Below are positions 1 through 6,014 of a DNA stretch of 8,468 nt, in pieces (positions within the stretch are counted from its first letter, which is position 1; every line of letters begins with the position of its first letter). A model generated the notes under the pieces. That model was not told the origin of the DNA, searched no databases, and worked only from the letters and a program-made list of their open reading frames with translations. The stretch lies in contig DAOVBF010000038.1 in NCBI GenBank assembly GCA_030673955.1, positions 1 through 8,468 on the forward strand. Reading direction: 5' to 3'. Origin of the DNA: Deltaproteobacteria bacterium. Its GTDB lineage: Bacteria; Myxococcota_A; UBA9160; SZUA-336. A program made the position numbers and the translations under genes.

Positions 1-971
1 GAGACCGTCACGCTGCCCTGGCCGTGGTCCAGGATGACGAGCTGGCCATAGCCGCGAAACCAGCCCGCGAAAAGCACCCGTCCCGCCCCGACCGCGCGCA
101 CCGCCGCTCCCATTGCAGCGGCAATCTCGATCCCCGTGCGACGCGTCTTGGTGCCGAACTCGGGGTCCACCTGACGGCCGAAGCTCCGTCGAACCCGACC
201 CTCCGCGGGCCAGGGCACCCGACCCGGCTGGAGCCCGGCCCCAGAGGGCGGCTTGAAGCCGGAGGGCATGCGGGCGATGGCTTCCTCGAGACGTCTGGCG
301 GCCTGCCGCAGCCCACCGGCTGCACGCTGCTCCTGTTCGGAGCGGGAGCGCAGAAGCGCCACCAGATTGCGACGCTCGACGAGGTCCCGACGCACGCGCT
401 CGTTGCGCAGCTCGATCTCCCTACGAGCCCCCCGGATTTCGGCGACAAGCCTCTGGCTCCGGTCACGGCTGCGTGCCCAGGCCGTCGAGGCGACGCGATG
501 GCGATCAAAAAGGCTCGTATCTTGCTCCAGGACCCGCGCCAGGCCTTGGCGCCGGCGGGCGAAGGATTGGAAGTCGCGCGCAGAGTAAAGAGCGGGAATA
601 CCTCCAGTCGTTCCGAACTTGTACAACGCAACCAATCGAGTTTCCAGGTCTTTCCTTGTTCTCTCCAGGGCCCGCGTGGCCTCGGCGAGACCGGCCCGTG
701 CCGTCTCCAGCTCCTTTTCGGCCTCTCGCTGGCGCTTCCGCAGCCGCCGCACGCTGCGGCGGGTCTCGGTGAGCTCACGATCGATCGCATCCAGCTCTTC
801 GAAGTAGCCCTGGGCCTCCTCTGCATAGGACCGGGCGCGGGCCTCCCGCTCTTCAATCTCGCGCTGGATTTCCGCGAGCCGCTGGCCCTGATCCTCGCCG
901 CGGGCGGGAGCGACCAGGAGCAGGACCACCAGCGCCCAGAGCATTCGGGCGCGAGGTGCCGACGCACTCAA
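1..971 (-). CDS. envC: EnvC-like murein hydrolase activator, degenerate LytM/M23 domain (C-terminus cut by window edge)
   Basis: Periplasmic protein expected to bind the external loop of FtsX and activate a cell-wall amidase during division. Seen: 323 codons up to the window edge. Residues 1-26 form a signal peptide with arginines before a hydrophobic core; about 28-110 and 150-235 are long charged helices typical of the EnvC coiled coil; from about 251 a LytM/M23 fold begins (VPWPAEGRV, then RRTGIEIAA at 277-285, then FRGYGQLVILDHG). Active M23 enzymes have H-x-G-x-D where this protein has Arg278 and Glu282, so zinc binding and catalysis are probably lost, as in E. coli EnvC. Start chosen: TTG at 971-969, overlapping the ftsX TGA (TTGA), with GGAGG 7 nt upstream; the ATG at 944 would lose the basic n-region and the ribosome site. 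E. coli EnvC has 419 residues, so several tens are probably missing. The family is confident; the partner amidase is not visible here. Confidence 0.9.
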   Translation of the reverse strand, partial: MSASAPRARMLWALVVLLLVAPARGEDQGQRLAEIQREIEEREARARSYAEEAQGYFEELDAIDRELTETRRSVRRLRKRQREAEKELETARAGLAEATRALERTRKDLETRLVALYKFGTTGGIPALYSARDFQSFARRRQGLARVLEQDTSLFDRHRVASTAWARSRDRSQRLVAEIRGARREIELRNERVRRDLVERRNLVALLRSRSEQEQRAAGGLRQAARRLEEAIARMPSGFKPPSGAGLQPGRVPWPAEGRVRRSFGRQVDPEFGTKTRRTGIEIAAAMGAAVRAVGAGRVLFAGWFRGYGQLVILDHGQGSVTV

Positions 972-1885
972 GGGGCCTCCTCCAGCCTGAGCAGGGACAG
1001 CACGGCGCCTCCCAGCCCCAGCCCCACGCCCATGACGAAGAGCAGCGCGATCTCACCCGCCCCGAAGAAGGCCGGTGCCGACCGGCCCAGCATGAACGCC
1101 AGCAGATCCCCGACGATCGGCAGGCCGAGCTGGAACAGCCCGTAGAGCACAGCGAGCGCGACCGCAGCAGCCACCGCGCCCTGGAGGGCGCCCTCGAGGT
1201 AGAACGGTAGGCGCACAAAGAGCCCGCCCGCACCGACCAGGCGCTGAATCTGGATCTCGTCGGTGCGCGCGTAGAGCGCGAGCCGCACTGTGCCTGCCAC
1301 GATGGTGCCGAGCAGGAGCATCAGGAAGGCTCCGAGCCCCGCGCCCAGCCACACCACCGCGCGCAGGATGCGCGCGTAGCCCTGGACCCAATCCTCGCCG
1401 TAGCGAACCTCGTCGATCTCCTCGCTCTCGGCGATGCGCGCGGCAAGTGCTCCCACCGCTCCGGGGGATCGACTCTCGGATGCGAGCTCGATCTCGAACG
1501 AAGCGGGAAGCGGGTTTCGCTCCAGGCCTTCAAGGATGCTGGCTTCCCGGCCGAGATCGGCGCGCAGGTTCTCGAGCGCCTGGCCCTTGCTGACGAACCG
1601 CACGCGGCTGACCCCATCGAGAGCCTCGAAGCGCACACGCAACGCGTCCAGGCTGGCTGGCTCGGGACGCACGCTCGGCTTGAGAAAGGCCACCACTCGC
1701 AGCTCATGCCCGAAACGCTCGATCACAGCCCGCATGTTCTGCACGACCAGCAGGTAGGTGCCCAGCAGGAGCAATCCCGCCGCCATGCTGCTGACCGAGA
1801 GCGCAAAAATGAGCGGCGTGGCGCGGATCCCGCGGATTCCGGAACGCAGTGCGCTCATCAGCCGCCGGAGTCTGTGTCGATCCAT
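968..1885 (-). CDS. ftsX: Cell division protein FtsX
   Basis: Inner-membrane subunit of the FtsEX complex, an ABC-type mechanotransmitter that links cytoplasmic ATP hydrolysis to periplasmic peptidoglycan hydrolysis. The 305-residue product has the family layout: a cytoplasmic N-terminus, TM1 at about 25-47, a periplasmic domain at about 48-175 containing the NPLPAS motif (124-129), TM2 at about 177-203, a cytoplasmic loop with the conserved E-I-x-I-x-x-L-V-G-A and PFxxEG signature (210-232), TM3 at about 233-253 and TM4 at about 277-299. Length is normal, slightly shorter than E. coli FtsX (352), whose N-terminus is longer. Its ATG overlaps the ftsE stop by one base (TGATG), and its own stop overlaps the envC start, so the three are almost certainly co-translated and work together. 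Nothing is missing or broken. Confidence 0.97.
   Translation of the reverse strand: MDRHRLRRLMSALRSGIRGIRATPLIFALSVSSMAAGLLLLGTYLLVVQNMRAVIERFGHELRVVAFLKPSVRPEPASLDALRVRFEALDGVSRVRFVSKGQALENLRADLGREASILEGLERNPLPASFEIELASESRSPGAVGALAARIAESEEIDEVRYGEDWVQGYARILRAVVWLGAGLGAFLMLLLGTIVAGTVRLALYARTDEIQIQRLVGAGGLFVRLPFYLEGALQGAVAAAVALAVLYGLFQLGLPIVGDLLAFMLGRSAPAFFGAGEIALLFVMGVGLGLGGAVLSLLRLEEAP
976..983 (-). promoter_or_regulatory. Shine-Dalgarno that decides the envC start
   Basis: On the minus strand GGAGGAGG lies inside the last codons of ftsX. Its upstream GGAGG is 7 nt from the TTG at 971-969. This supports the TTG start over the ATG at 944 and over the GTG at 967, which is in another frame. 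The TTGA overlap with the ftsX stop suggests translational coupling. Confidence 0.6.
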
Positions 1886-2595
1886 CAGCTGACCGGCCAG
1901 ACGACCTGAGGGGCTGGCGTGGGAAAGGCGTCGGGCCGCCGATCCATCACCAGGCGACCGTTGTCCAGCACGATGCGTCGATGGGGGTAGCGCTCGAGCA
2001 GGCCCGGGTCGTGCGTGGCGACGATGACAGTGGTTCCGCGCGCGTGCGCATCCGCGATGATATCCATGATGTCGAGAGCGAGGTCCGGATCCAGATTCCC
2101 GGTCGGCTCGTCAGCCAGCAGGAGTGGTGGATCATTGACGAGCGCACGCGCGATCGCGACCCGCTGCTGCTCTCCGCCCGAAAGGGTGCGGGGTCGATGA
2201 TCGAGACGGTGGCCCAGACCGAGCCTGCGCAGCATGCTCCAAGTCCGCGCTCGGAGCTCCCGGCGCGGCAACCCGGCGATTTCGAGTGTGATGCCGACAT
2301 TCTCGAAGACGGTACGCTCGGAAAGCAGCTTGAAGTCCTGGAATATCACGCCAATCTGACGCCGGAGCTCGGGGATCGACGCTGAGGAGAGTCGCGACAC
2401 GTTGCGGCCGGCCACCACGATCTGGCCCATGCTGGGATGCTCCGCACCGAAGAGCAGCCGCAGTAGCGTCGTCTTACCCGCCCCGCTGGGACCGGTGAGG
2501 AAGACGAACTCGCCCCGCTTGATCGAGACAGAGACGTCGCGCAGCCCGTAGGTCTCCCCCGGGTACCGCATCTCCACGTGGTACATCTGGATCAT
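1885..2595 (-). CDS. ftsE: Cell division ATP-binding protein FtsE
   Basis: ATPase subunit of FtsEX, located on the cytoplasmic face of the division site. The 236-residue product has every ABC landmark: Walker A GPSGAGKT (35-42), Q-loop Gln86 in the FtsE-like IFQDFKLL, signature LSGGE (138-142), Walker B LLLADE (158-163) with the EPTGNLD D-loop, and H-loop His195. The first residues (MIQMYHVEMRYPG) match the usual FtsE start. The frame stays open upstream to 2781, but the added residues are low-complexity Arg/Pro sequence and overlap the preceding gene, so the ATG at 2595 was preferred; ATG at 2586 is also possible. The ribosome site is weak (GGGGAATCAGGCC before the ATG). About 16 residues at the C-terminus (PDAFPTPAPQVVWPVS) extend past the ABC fold and are not typical of the shorter E. 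coli protein. It lies 43 bp after the 128-residue gene and overlaps ftsX (TGATG). Confidence 0.97.
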   Translation of the reverse strand: MIQMYHVEMRYPGETYGLRDVSVSIKRGEFVFLTGPSGAGKTTLLRLLFGAEHPSMGQIVVAGRNVSRLSSASIPELRRQIGVIFQDFKLLSERTVFENVGITLEIAGLPRRELRARTWSMLRRLGLGHRLDHRPRTLSGGEQQRVAIARALVNDPPLLLADEPTGNLDPDLALDIMDIIADAHARGTTVIVATHDPGLLERYPHRRIVLDNGRLVMDRRPDAFPTPAPQVVWPVS

Positions 2596-2638
2596 GGCCT
2601 GATTCCCCGGGGGGAGCTTTCGAGCGAGCGGCCGGCGT

Positions 2639-3025
2639 CTAGTCCGCGGCGAGATGGGCCAGAATAACCTCACCCAGAGGGACGTCGGTGATGATTCCCT
2701 CACCGAAGTCGCATGCGCCTGCAGGCTGCGGCCTGGTGCTGTCTCCAGTCCCCGCACCCGAAGCCAGCCCGATCGTCGCATCCAGCGCCCCGCTCTTCAG
2801 GTTCTGGACGACATCCCGGTGCTGCTCCTCCATGAGTGCACGTACCGCTGACTCGAGATCCCCCTCGGCGAGCGCATTCTCATAGCTCCGTTTATTGACG
2901 GACAGAATCGCGCCGCCCTCATACAGCAGCGTGATGATCTGCGGATTGGCCTCGCCGCTGTCCTCGGTCTGGATGTGAAAGGTACGACCGCGATACCGGA
3001 TGTTGGTATTGAAACCGCCGACCAT
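2639..3025 (-). CDS. Uncharacterised 128-residue protein upstream of ftsE
   Basis: Function not recognised. The 128-residue product has no signal peptide or membrane segment, so it is probably cytoplasmic. The N-terminal half (FNTNIRYRGRTFHIQTEDSG, then NPQIITLLYEGGAIL) reads as short beta-strands with a conserved look, followed by a helical part at about 47-80 (YENAL...AVRALMEEQHRDVVQNLKSG). Residues 85-110 are a Gly/Ala/Thr-rich linker, and 111-128 are a short hydrophobic tail (IITDVPLGEVILAHLAAD). It resembles a conserved hypothetical family that I associate from memory with deltaproteobacterial genomes; I cannot name a Pfam entry. Start ATG at 3025 is preceded by GGAGAGG with 5 nt spacing; the frame is open upstream to 3253 but that part is Pro/Arg-rich and not protein-like. 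It is the likely first gene of the ftsEX-envC transcript, 43 bp ahead of ftsE. Confidence 0.8.
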   Translation of the reverse strand: MVGGFNTNIRYRGRTFHIQTEDSGEANPQIITLLYEGGAILSVNKRSYENALAEGDLESAVRALMEEQHRDVVQNLKSGALDATIGLASGAGTGDSTRPQPAGACDFGEGIITDVPLGEVILAHLAAD

Positions 3026-3048
3026 CGCCTCTCCACTCGTTCGGCGCG

Positions 3049-3077
3049 ATTGTGCGGGACCGTGGGAACCCCCGCAA
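3049..3077 (-). promoter_or_regulatory. Candidate sigma70-type promoter for the 128-aa gene and ftsEX-envC
   Basis: On the minus strand TTGCGG (3077-3072) and CACAAT (3054-3049) are separated by 17 bp. The match is partial: 3 of 6 with consistent TTG at -35, and 4 of 6 at -10. A transcript would start near 3042, giving a 5' leader of about 17 nt before the ATG at 3025. The -35 box lies inside an imperfect inverted repeat (3060-3096). This is a pattern match only. Confidence 0.3.
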
Positions 3078-3096
3078 GCGTCGTCGGGGGGCACGG
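3060..3096. repeat. Imperfect inverted repeat overlapping the candidate -35 box
   Basis: CCGTG (3060-3064) pairs with CACGG (3092-3096), and CCCCC (3069-3073) pairs with the G-run at 3086-3091. GGAA (3065-3068) is an asymmetric bulge and the loop is about 12 nt. It could be a regulator-binding site or an RNA hairpin, or may simply reflect GC richness. Confidence 0.3.
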
Positions 3097-3174
3097 GACC
3101 CCGTAGCCGCGTATCGGGCGGGAAACGGCGGAAGTTGACTCGGACGGCGCAGGAAGGCCGCCCCGGAACCCACC

Positions 3175-3200
3175 GAGGCGCCCGGGTCGCGGGCAGCCTC
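3175..3200 (-). terminator. GC-rich hairpin at the stop of the PEP-CTERM gene, without a U-tract
   Basis: Read on the minus strand, GAGGC-T-GCCCG, a 5-nt loop CGACC, then CGGGC-GCCTC form a 10-bp stem with a single T bulge, starting inside the TGA stop codon (3201-3199). The base pairing is seen directly. No run of U follows (GGTGGGTTCC), so it is not a classical intrinsic terminator. It could mark the end of the propeller/PEP-CTERM transcript or stabilise its 3' end. Confidence 0.4.
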
Positions 3201-3864
3201 AGCGGCTGGCCAGCTGGGGGGCAGCTCTGGTTGTGCGACGCGCACAGAGCCACGCCGCCAACGCTGCCATCAGAAGAGCTCCGCGGGTGGGCTCTGGAAC
3301 CTGAGTCGGGCCGAAGCCGGGCGTGGGGCTCGCGAGGATCTCGAAGTCCCTCGCGTTGTCATCCGTGTCCAGATTCGCGAAGCGGCGGGCGAGGCTCCGG
3401 CCCGCAGCTGGGTCTGGCGCAGGTGTCCCCTCCCCCGCGAGCACATCTGTGGGACCGAACACCCCGTAGGCCAGAGCATCGATCACCTCCCCGCTGGGTG
3501 CGCGGAGCACTACGGAGTCGGGACCGTTCTGAAAATCGAAGTTCAGCAGGAGATCCGCCTCGAGCACGGCTGTCGTCTCACCCGCGAGGTCGGCAACAAC
3601 GAAGAACCCGCCTTCGGGTATGGTCCCCGAGAGGCCGAGCACGGGGCCGATCGCACCGCCCGCACCGTTCACCCCCTCAACGACAAAGCCGTCGAGCGAG
3701 AGGCCGGCCGGGCCGAAGAGCTCGACGAAAACGTTGCCGTCGTCCGATCCCAGCGCATCGTAGAGGACCTCGCTGAGCCTGACCGGGGCGGCCTCGGCCC
3801 GCGAGGCACCCAAGCTTCCGAGGAGCGCGAGACATAGCCAGAGGAGGCGTCCGTAGCGCGACAT
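3199..3864 (-). CDS. Lamin-tail-domain protein with PEP-CTERM sorting signal
   Basis: Predicted secreted, surface-sorted protein; role unknown. The 221-residue product has a signal peptide (1-26, cleavage near SRAEA/AP), a lamin tail domain at about 27-185 and a C-terminal PEP-CTERM signal. Lamin-tail features are the opening RLSEVLYDALGSDDGNVFVE, the GLSLDGFVV and FFVVADL strands, DSVVLRAPSGEVIDALAYG, and the closing RRFANLDTDDNARDF ... SPTPG typical of bacterial members. The sorting signal is VPEP (189-192), a hydrophobic stretch (about 196-207) and a basic cluster (ARRTTR). Proteins of this kind are cut and passed outward by an EpsH/XrtA-type exosortase, which would be encoded elsewhere. 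ATG at 3864 overlaps the upstream stop (TGATG) and has AGGAG 6 nt upstream, so it is probably co-translated with the propeller protein. The same frame remains open far upstream (to 4953), but that part is antisense-like shadow of the neighbouring gene. Confidence 0.85.
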   Translation of the reverse strand: MSRYGRLLWLCLALLGSLGASRAEAAPVRLSEVLYDALGSDDGNVFVELFGPAGLSLDGFVVEGVNGAGGAIGPVLGLSGTIPEGGFFVVADLAGETTAVLEADLLLNFDFQNGPDSVVLRAPSGEVIDALAYGVFGPTDVLAGEGTPAPDPAAGRSLARRFANLDTDDNARDFEILASPTPGFGPTQVPEPTRGALLMAALAAWLCARRTTRAAPQLASR

Positions 3865-5315
3865 CAGCGTCTCCTGAGTGACGCGGGTCGGCCGGATGCG
3901 AGCCGCGAGAACATCCCGCCCGTCCACGCATCGAGTTGCGCTGCCAGCTCCCGGATCCGAAGCTCCAACTCCACGCGCTCCTCGGCCCGTTCCGGTGGAA
4001 GCGCAGCGAGGCGCGCCAGCACGCGCAGTCGCTCGAAATACAAGCGGTTGACCCGCTCGAGCACCTGGTCGCGTAGCTCGATGAGCTGGCGTCGTTCGCG
4101 CGAGACGGAAAGCGCAGCATCGGGAGCGGCGATCTTGCCCAGGTCCCAGACCAGCTGAACATCGAGCCCGAGGCTCTTCCCGTGCTCGGAGTCGCGACTG
4201 AAGAGATCCCGCACGCTGCCCGAGCTGAAGGTCTGATCCTGATCGGACTCGTGACTCAGGTCCCGGTCCAGAGAGAAGGTGGCCCGCACCTGCGGATAGA
4301 GCGCCGCGGTGCGGGCTCGCGCGTCCAGACGGGTGATCCGCGCCGGGGAGAGCTCCAGGTAGGCGAGGACCGCGCGCTGGACGGTGTGCACGTCGGGGTC
4401 CGCCGCCTTCCCGCTCTTGAGCGCGAGTCGCCCACCTCCTGGGTTCCCGACCGGCAGGACCGCAACCCCGCGGCGGGTCGCGACGAGAAGGCCGCGAGAA
4501 GCCAGCTTCACAGCGAGTGCCTCGCTGTCGAGTGCGATGCTCGATCCCGTCGAGCTCAAGCCACGGAGCGAGAAAGCGTAGACCCCACGCTCGGACGCCA
4601 CCCAGAGTGTCTCGTGCGCCAACGCGATTCCGCGCAAACTGCCGACGCCGAGCTCGATCTTGTCCGCACCCCCTTCCCCTACGCTCCAGAGCCCGCGCGG
4701 CACGCAGAGCAGAACCCGCGAGTCCGTGCGAACCGCGCCGTTGAGCTCCCACCATCCCGTCTTGAGACCACGCAAGCGGGACTCGAACCCGCCCTCCGTC
4801 CCGCCGACCCATAACGTGCCACGGGTCGCGACCCAGACCCGCCCAGCAAGCGCACGCACCGCCATCACCTCTCCGGTGGGGATGTCGATCCGACGCTGAA
4901 ACGCGCGCTCCCCTGCCGTGCGCGCGAAGAGCCCCACCTCCGAGGCGACCCATACGGTTTCCTCGCGATCAACGGCCACAGAATGCACACGCGCGCCGGA
5001 CCCAAGCGGAAGCGCCCTCGGTGTGCTGGCATCGAGCGGCCACTCGTAGAGGCCCGCAGCCGTGGCGATGAGCGTTCCCCGCGGCGCGTACGCCAGATCA
5101 CGTACGCCGCCGCGGCCGAGCACGAGCGTCCAGCCACTGGACTCCTCGCGATACAGCCCACGCTCGGTCCCGAGCAGGACCTGATCCGCACGCATCCCGA
5201 TGGCGGTCGGCAGACCGGGAGGTGGCGCACCCAGCCAGACCGGAAGCAGCAGAGCCAACCAGGAGACAGGCGCCGACAACACGGCCACCGCAAGCAGCAA
5301 GGGCCGTGCCGACAA
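3864..5315 (-). CDS. Seven-repeat beta-propeller protein with TolC-like C-terminal region
   Basis: Exported or membrane-anchored protein of unknown function. The 483-residue frame starts with a hydrophobic segment (about 5-30), a signal peptide or anchor. Residues about 46-290 hold seven similar strand motifs of the type LW/LLVAT-x-x-G-L/V-Y, beginning near 46, 82, 121, 160, 201, 237 and 276 (spacing 36-41), as in a seven-bladed propeller of the WD40-like/two-component-regulator type. Residues about 305-470 differ: two amphipathic strands (YPQVRATFSLDRDL and SLGLDVQLVWDL), then two long charged helices (about 400-437 and 441-465, with NRLYFERLRVLARL) and LDAWTGGMFSRL. This order resembles half of a TolC-type outer-membrane factor; that is an inference. 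The annotated start is a TTG with no visible ribosome site; an ATG at 5338 would give a better N-terminus if one base were added to the T5 run at 5325-5329 (see findings). It is coupled to the PEP-CTERM gene. Confidence 0.75.
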   Translation of the reverse strand: MSARPLLLAVAVLSAPVSWLALLLPVWLGAPPPGLPTAIGMRADQVLLGTERGLYREESSGWTLVLGRGGVRDLAYAPRGTLIATAAGLYEWPLDASTPRALPLGSGARVHSVAVDREETVWVASEVGLFARTAGERAFQRRIDIPTGEVMAVRALAGRVWVATRGTLWVGGTEGGFESRLRGLKTGWWELNGAVRTDSRVLLCVPRGLWSVGEGGADKIELGVGSLRGIALAHETLWVASERGVYAFSLRGLSSTGSSIALDSEALAVKLASRGLLVATRRGVAVLPVGNPGGGRLALKSGKAADPDVHTVQRAVLAYLELSPARITRLDARARTAALYPQVRATFSLDRDLSHESDQDQTFSSGSVRDLFSRDSEHGKSLGLDVQLVWDLGKIAAPDAALSVSRERRQLIELRDQVLERVNRLYFERLRVLARLAALPPERAEERVELELRIRELAAQLDAWTGGMFSRLASGRPASLRRR

Positions 5316-5338
5316 GGCGCGACGAAAAACCGATTCAT

Positions 5339-5832
5339 GACCGCACGTCGCTGCTGAATGTGAACGGGAGAACCAAAAGTCGCGAACGGAGAATCACGAG
5401 CACCAATCCCCTTGCCTCAACTCCCGCTCGAGAGCGGCCGATCCCGCGAGTCGTAACCCGAGCTTGGAGTTCTGCTCATCGCCGGCCTCGGACGACATTC
5501 GAAACCAAGCAGGACGGGCTGGATCCTTTCGGCCGCGCTGCCGACGTGCTGGCTCGCGGCGGTCGTGTTCCTTCCGTGCAGCGCGGTCGCCGACCCGATG
5601 AGCGACGCGCCGCAAAGCGCGGCCAGCGCCGACCCGCTCCAAAGGCCGCTCTCGCTGGCGGCGGGAGACCCGCTCGGGCGAGCGATCTTCCTGCGCCGCA
5701 AAAGCAGCGTGGCCCCCCTCCCGACGACAAGAGAGACAGCTCGCCCCCGGCTGGCAGAGGTAGCCACGCAGCCGCGCGTCGATCCCAAGGAGTGGCTGCG
5801 CAGCTGGCAGAAAAGACGCGCCGAGACCTCGC
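5339..5832. other. Divergent intergenic stretch between the two gene groups
   Basis: About 490 bp separate the minus-strand propeller gene from the plus-strand DUF4124/F420 group. No RNA gene, insertion sequence or convincing promoter for the minus-strand group was seen. The region contains a short perfect inverted repeat CCGCTC-GA-GAGCGG at 5424-5437. Its right part (5523-5832) is coding-like in one plus frame (described separately). The left part (5339-5520) shows several open frames but none with protein-like sequence. Confidence 0.5.
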
Positions 5833-6014
5833 TTGACAGCTCCCGTCCCCGTCGTAGACTCGCCGCAGAAGCGCGGCCGGAATGCGCGCCGAGGAGAGCA
5901 AGCAATCCTCAAAGCTCTAAACATCTGGCTCGCGCTTTGCCTGCCGATCCTTGTGAGCCCGCTATGGATGGCTCCTACCGACGCCACGGCACAGGTCTAT
6001 CGCTGGGTCGATGA
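5565..6014 (+). CDS. Possible small secreted protein, start and end unclear
   Basis: The plus frame containing GTG at 5565 is open from 5457 to 6014. From about 5523 to 5832 most codons end in G or C (roughly 84% by my hand count), as in real genes of this window. The translation looks like an exported protein: a hydrophobic run (ILSAALPTCWLAAVVFL, from 5523), then CSAVADP resembling a signal-peptidase site, then a Pro/Arg-rich part and an amphipathic RVDPKEWLRSWQKRRAE. The coding signal fades after about 5833, where the F420-group promoter lies, so the tail to 6014 is probably not translated as such. The GTG start would cut the hydrophobic run short, and no other ATG, GTG or TTG precedes it in frame. 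It may be a real small gene with a rare start, a decayed gene with a frameshift near its end, or chance. The opposite strand is also open here but reads less like a protein. Confidence 0.25.
   Translation: MFLPCSAVADPMSDAPQSAASADPLQRPLSLAAGDPLGRAIFLRRKSSVAPLPTTRETARPRLAEVATQPRVDPKEWLRSWQKRRAETSLDSSRPRRRLAAEARPECAPRRASNPQSSKHLARALPADPCEPAMDGSYRRHGTGLSLGR
5833..5860 (+). promoter_or_regulatory. Near-consensus sigma70-type promoter for the DUF4124-cofDCE group
   Basis: TTGACA (5833-5838) is a perfect -35 box and TAGACT (5855-5860) a 4-of-6 -10 box that keeps the most conserved positions (T1, A2, T6). The spacer is 16 bp. Transcription would start near 5867, about 38 nt before the ATC codon at 5905. 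If correct, the TTG at 5833, the only canonical-type in-frame start upstream, is not in the mRNA. Confidence 0.55.
5892..5898 (+). promoter_or_regulatory. Ribosome binding site pointing to an ATC start
   Basis: AGGAGAG lies so that AGGAG ends 8 nt before the ATC at 5905-5907, a normal spacing. No ATG, GTG or TTG occurs in the DUF4124 frame between 5836 and the signal-peptide region. The ATG at 5882 is in another frame and stops after 12 codons. Confidence 0.5.

Noticed and set aside
8..967. Minus-strand 319-residue frame from GTG 967
   Set aside because: It is out of frame with the EnvC reading, whose coiled coil, LytM motifs and ribosome site fit the TTG 971 frame.
24..1145. Long plus-strand open frame opposite envC and ftsX
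   Set aside because: Both minus-strand genes are clear family members here; the plus frame is a shadow caused by high GC.
3000..3776. Plus-strand 258-residue Arg/Pro-rich frame
   Set aside because: It runs opposite the lamin-tail gene and has no protein-like features.
3864..4953. Upstream extension of the PEP-CTERM frame giving a 584-residue protein
   Set aside because: It overlaps the propeller gene in another frame, has Arg/Gly/Ala-rich shadow composition, and the ATG at 3864 has a ribosome site and starts a clean signal peptide.
5424..5437. Perfect inverted repeat CCGCTC-GA-GAGCGG as an operator
   Set aside because: It is short, GC-rich and not next to a recognisable promoter; kept only as a note on the intergenic region.
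5360..5480. Promoter for the propeller gene on the minus strand
   Set aside because: TTGAGG and TTGGTG were tried as -35 boxes, but no acceptable -10 box lies at 16-18 bp.
5882..5920. Short leader frame from ATG 5882 (12 codons) before the DUF4124 gene
   Set aside because: Its ribosome site would be poor, and the AGGAG lies inside it; it is more likely chance than a regulatory leader peptide.
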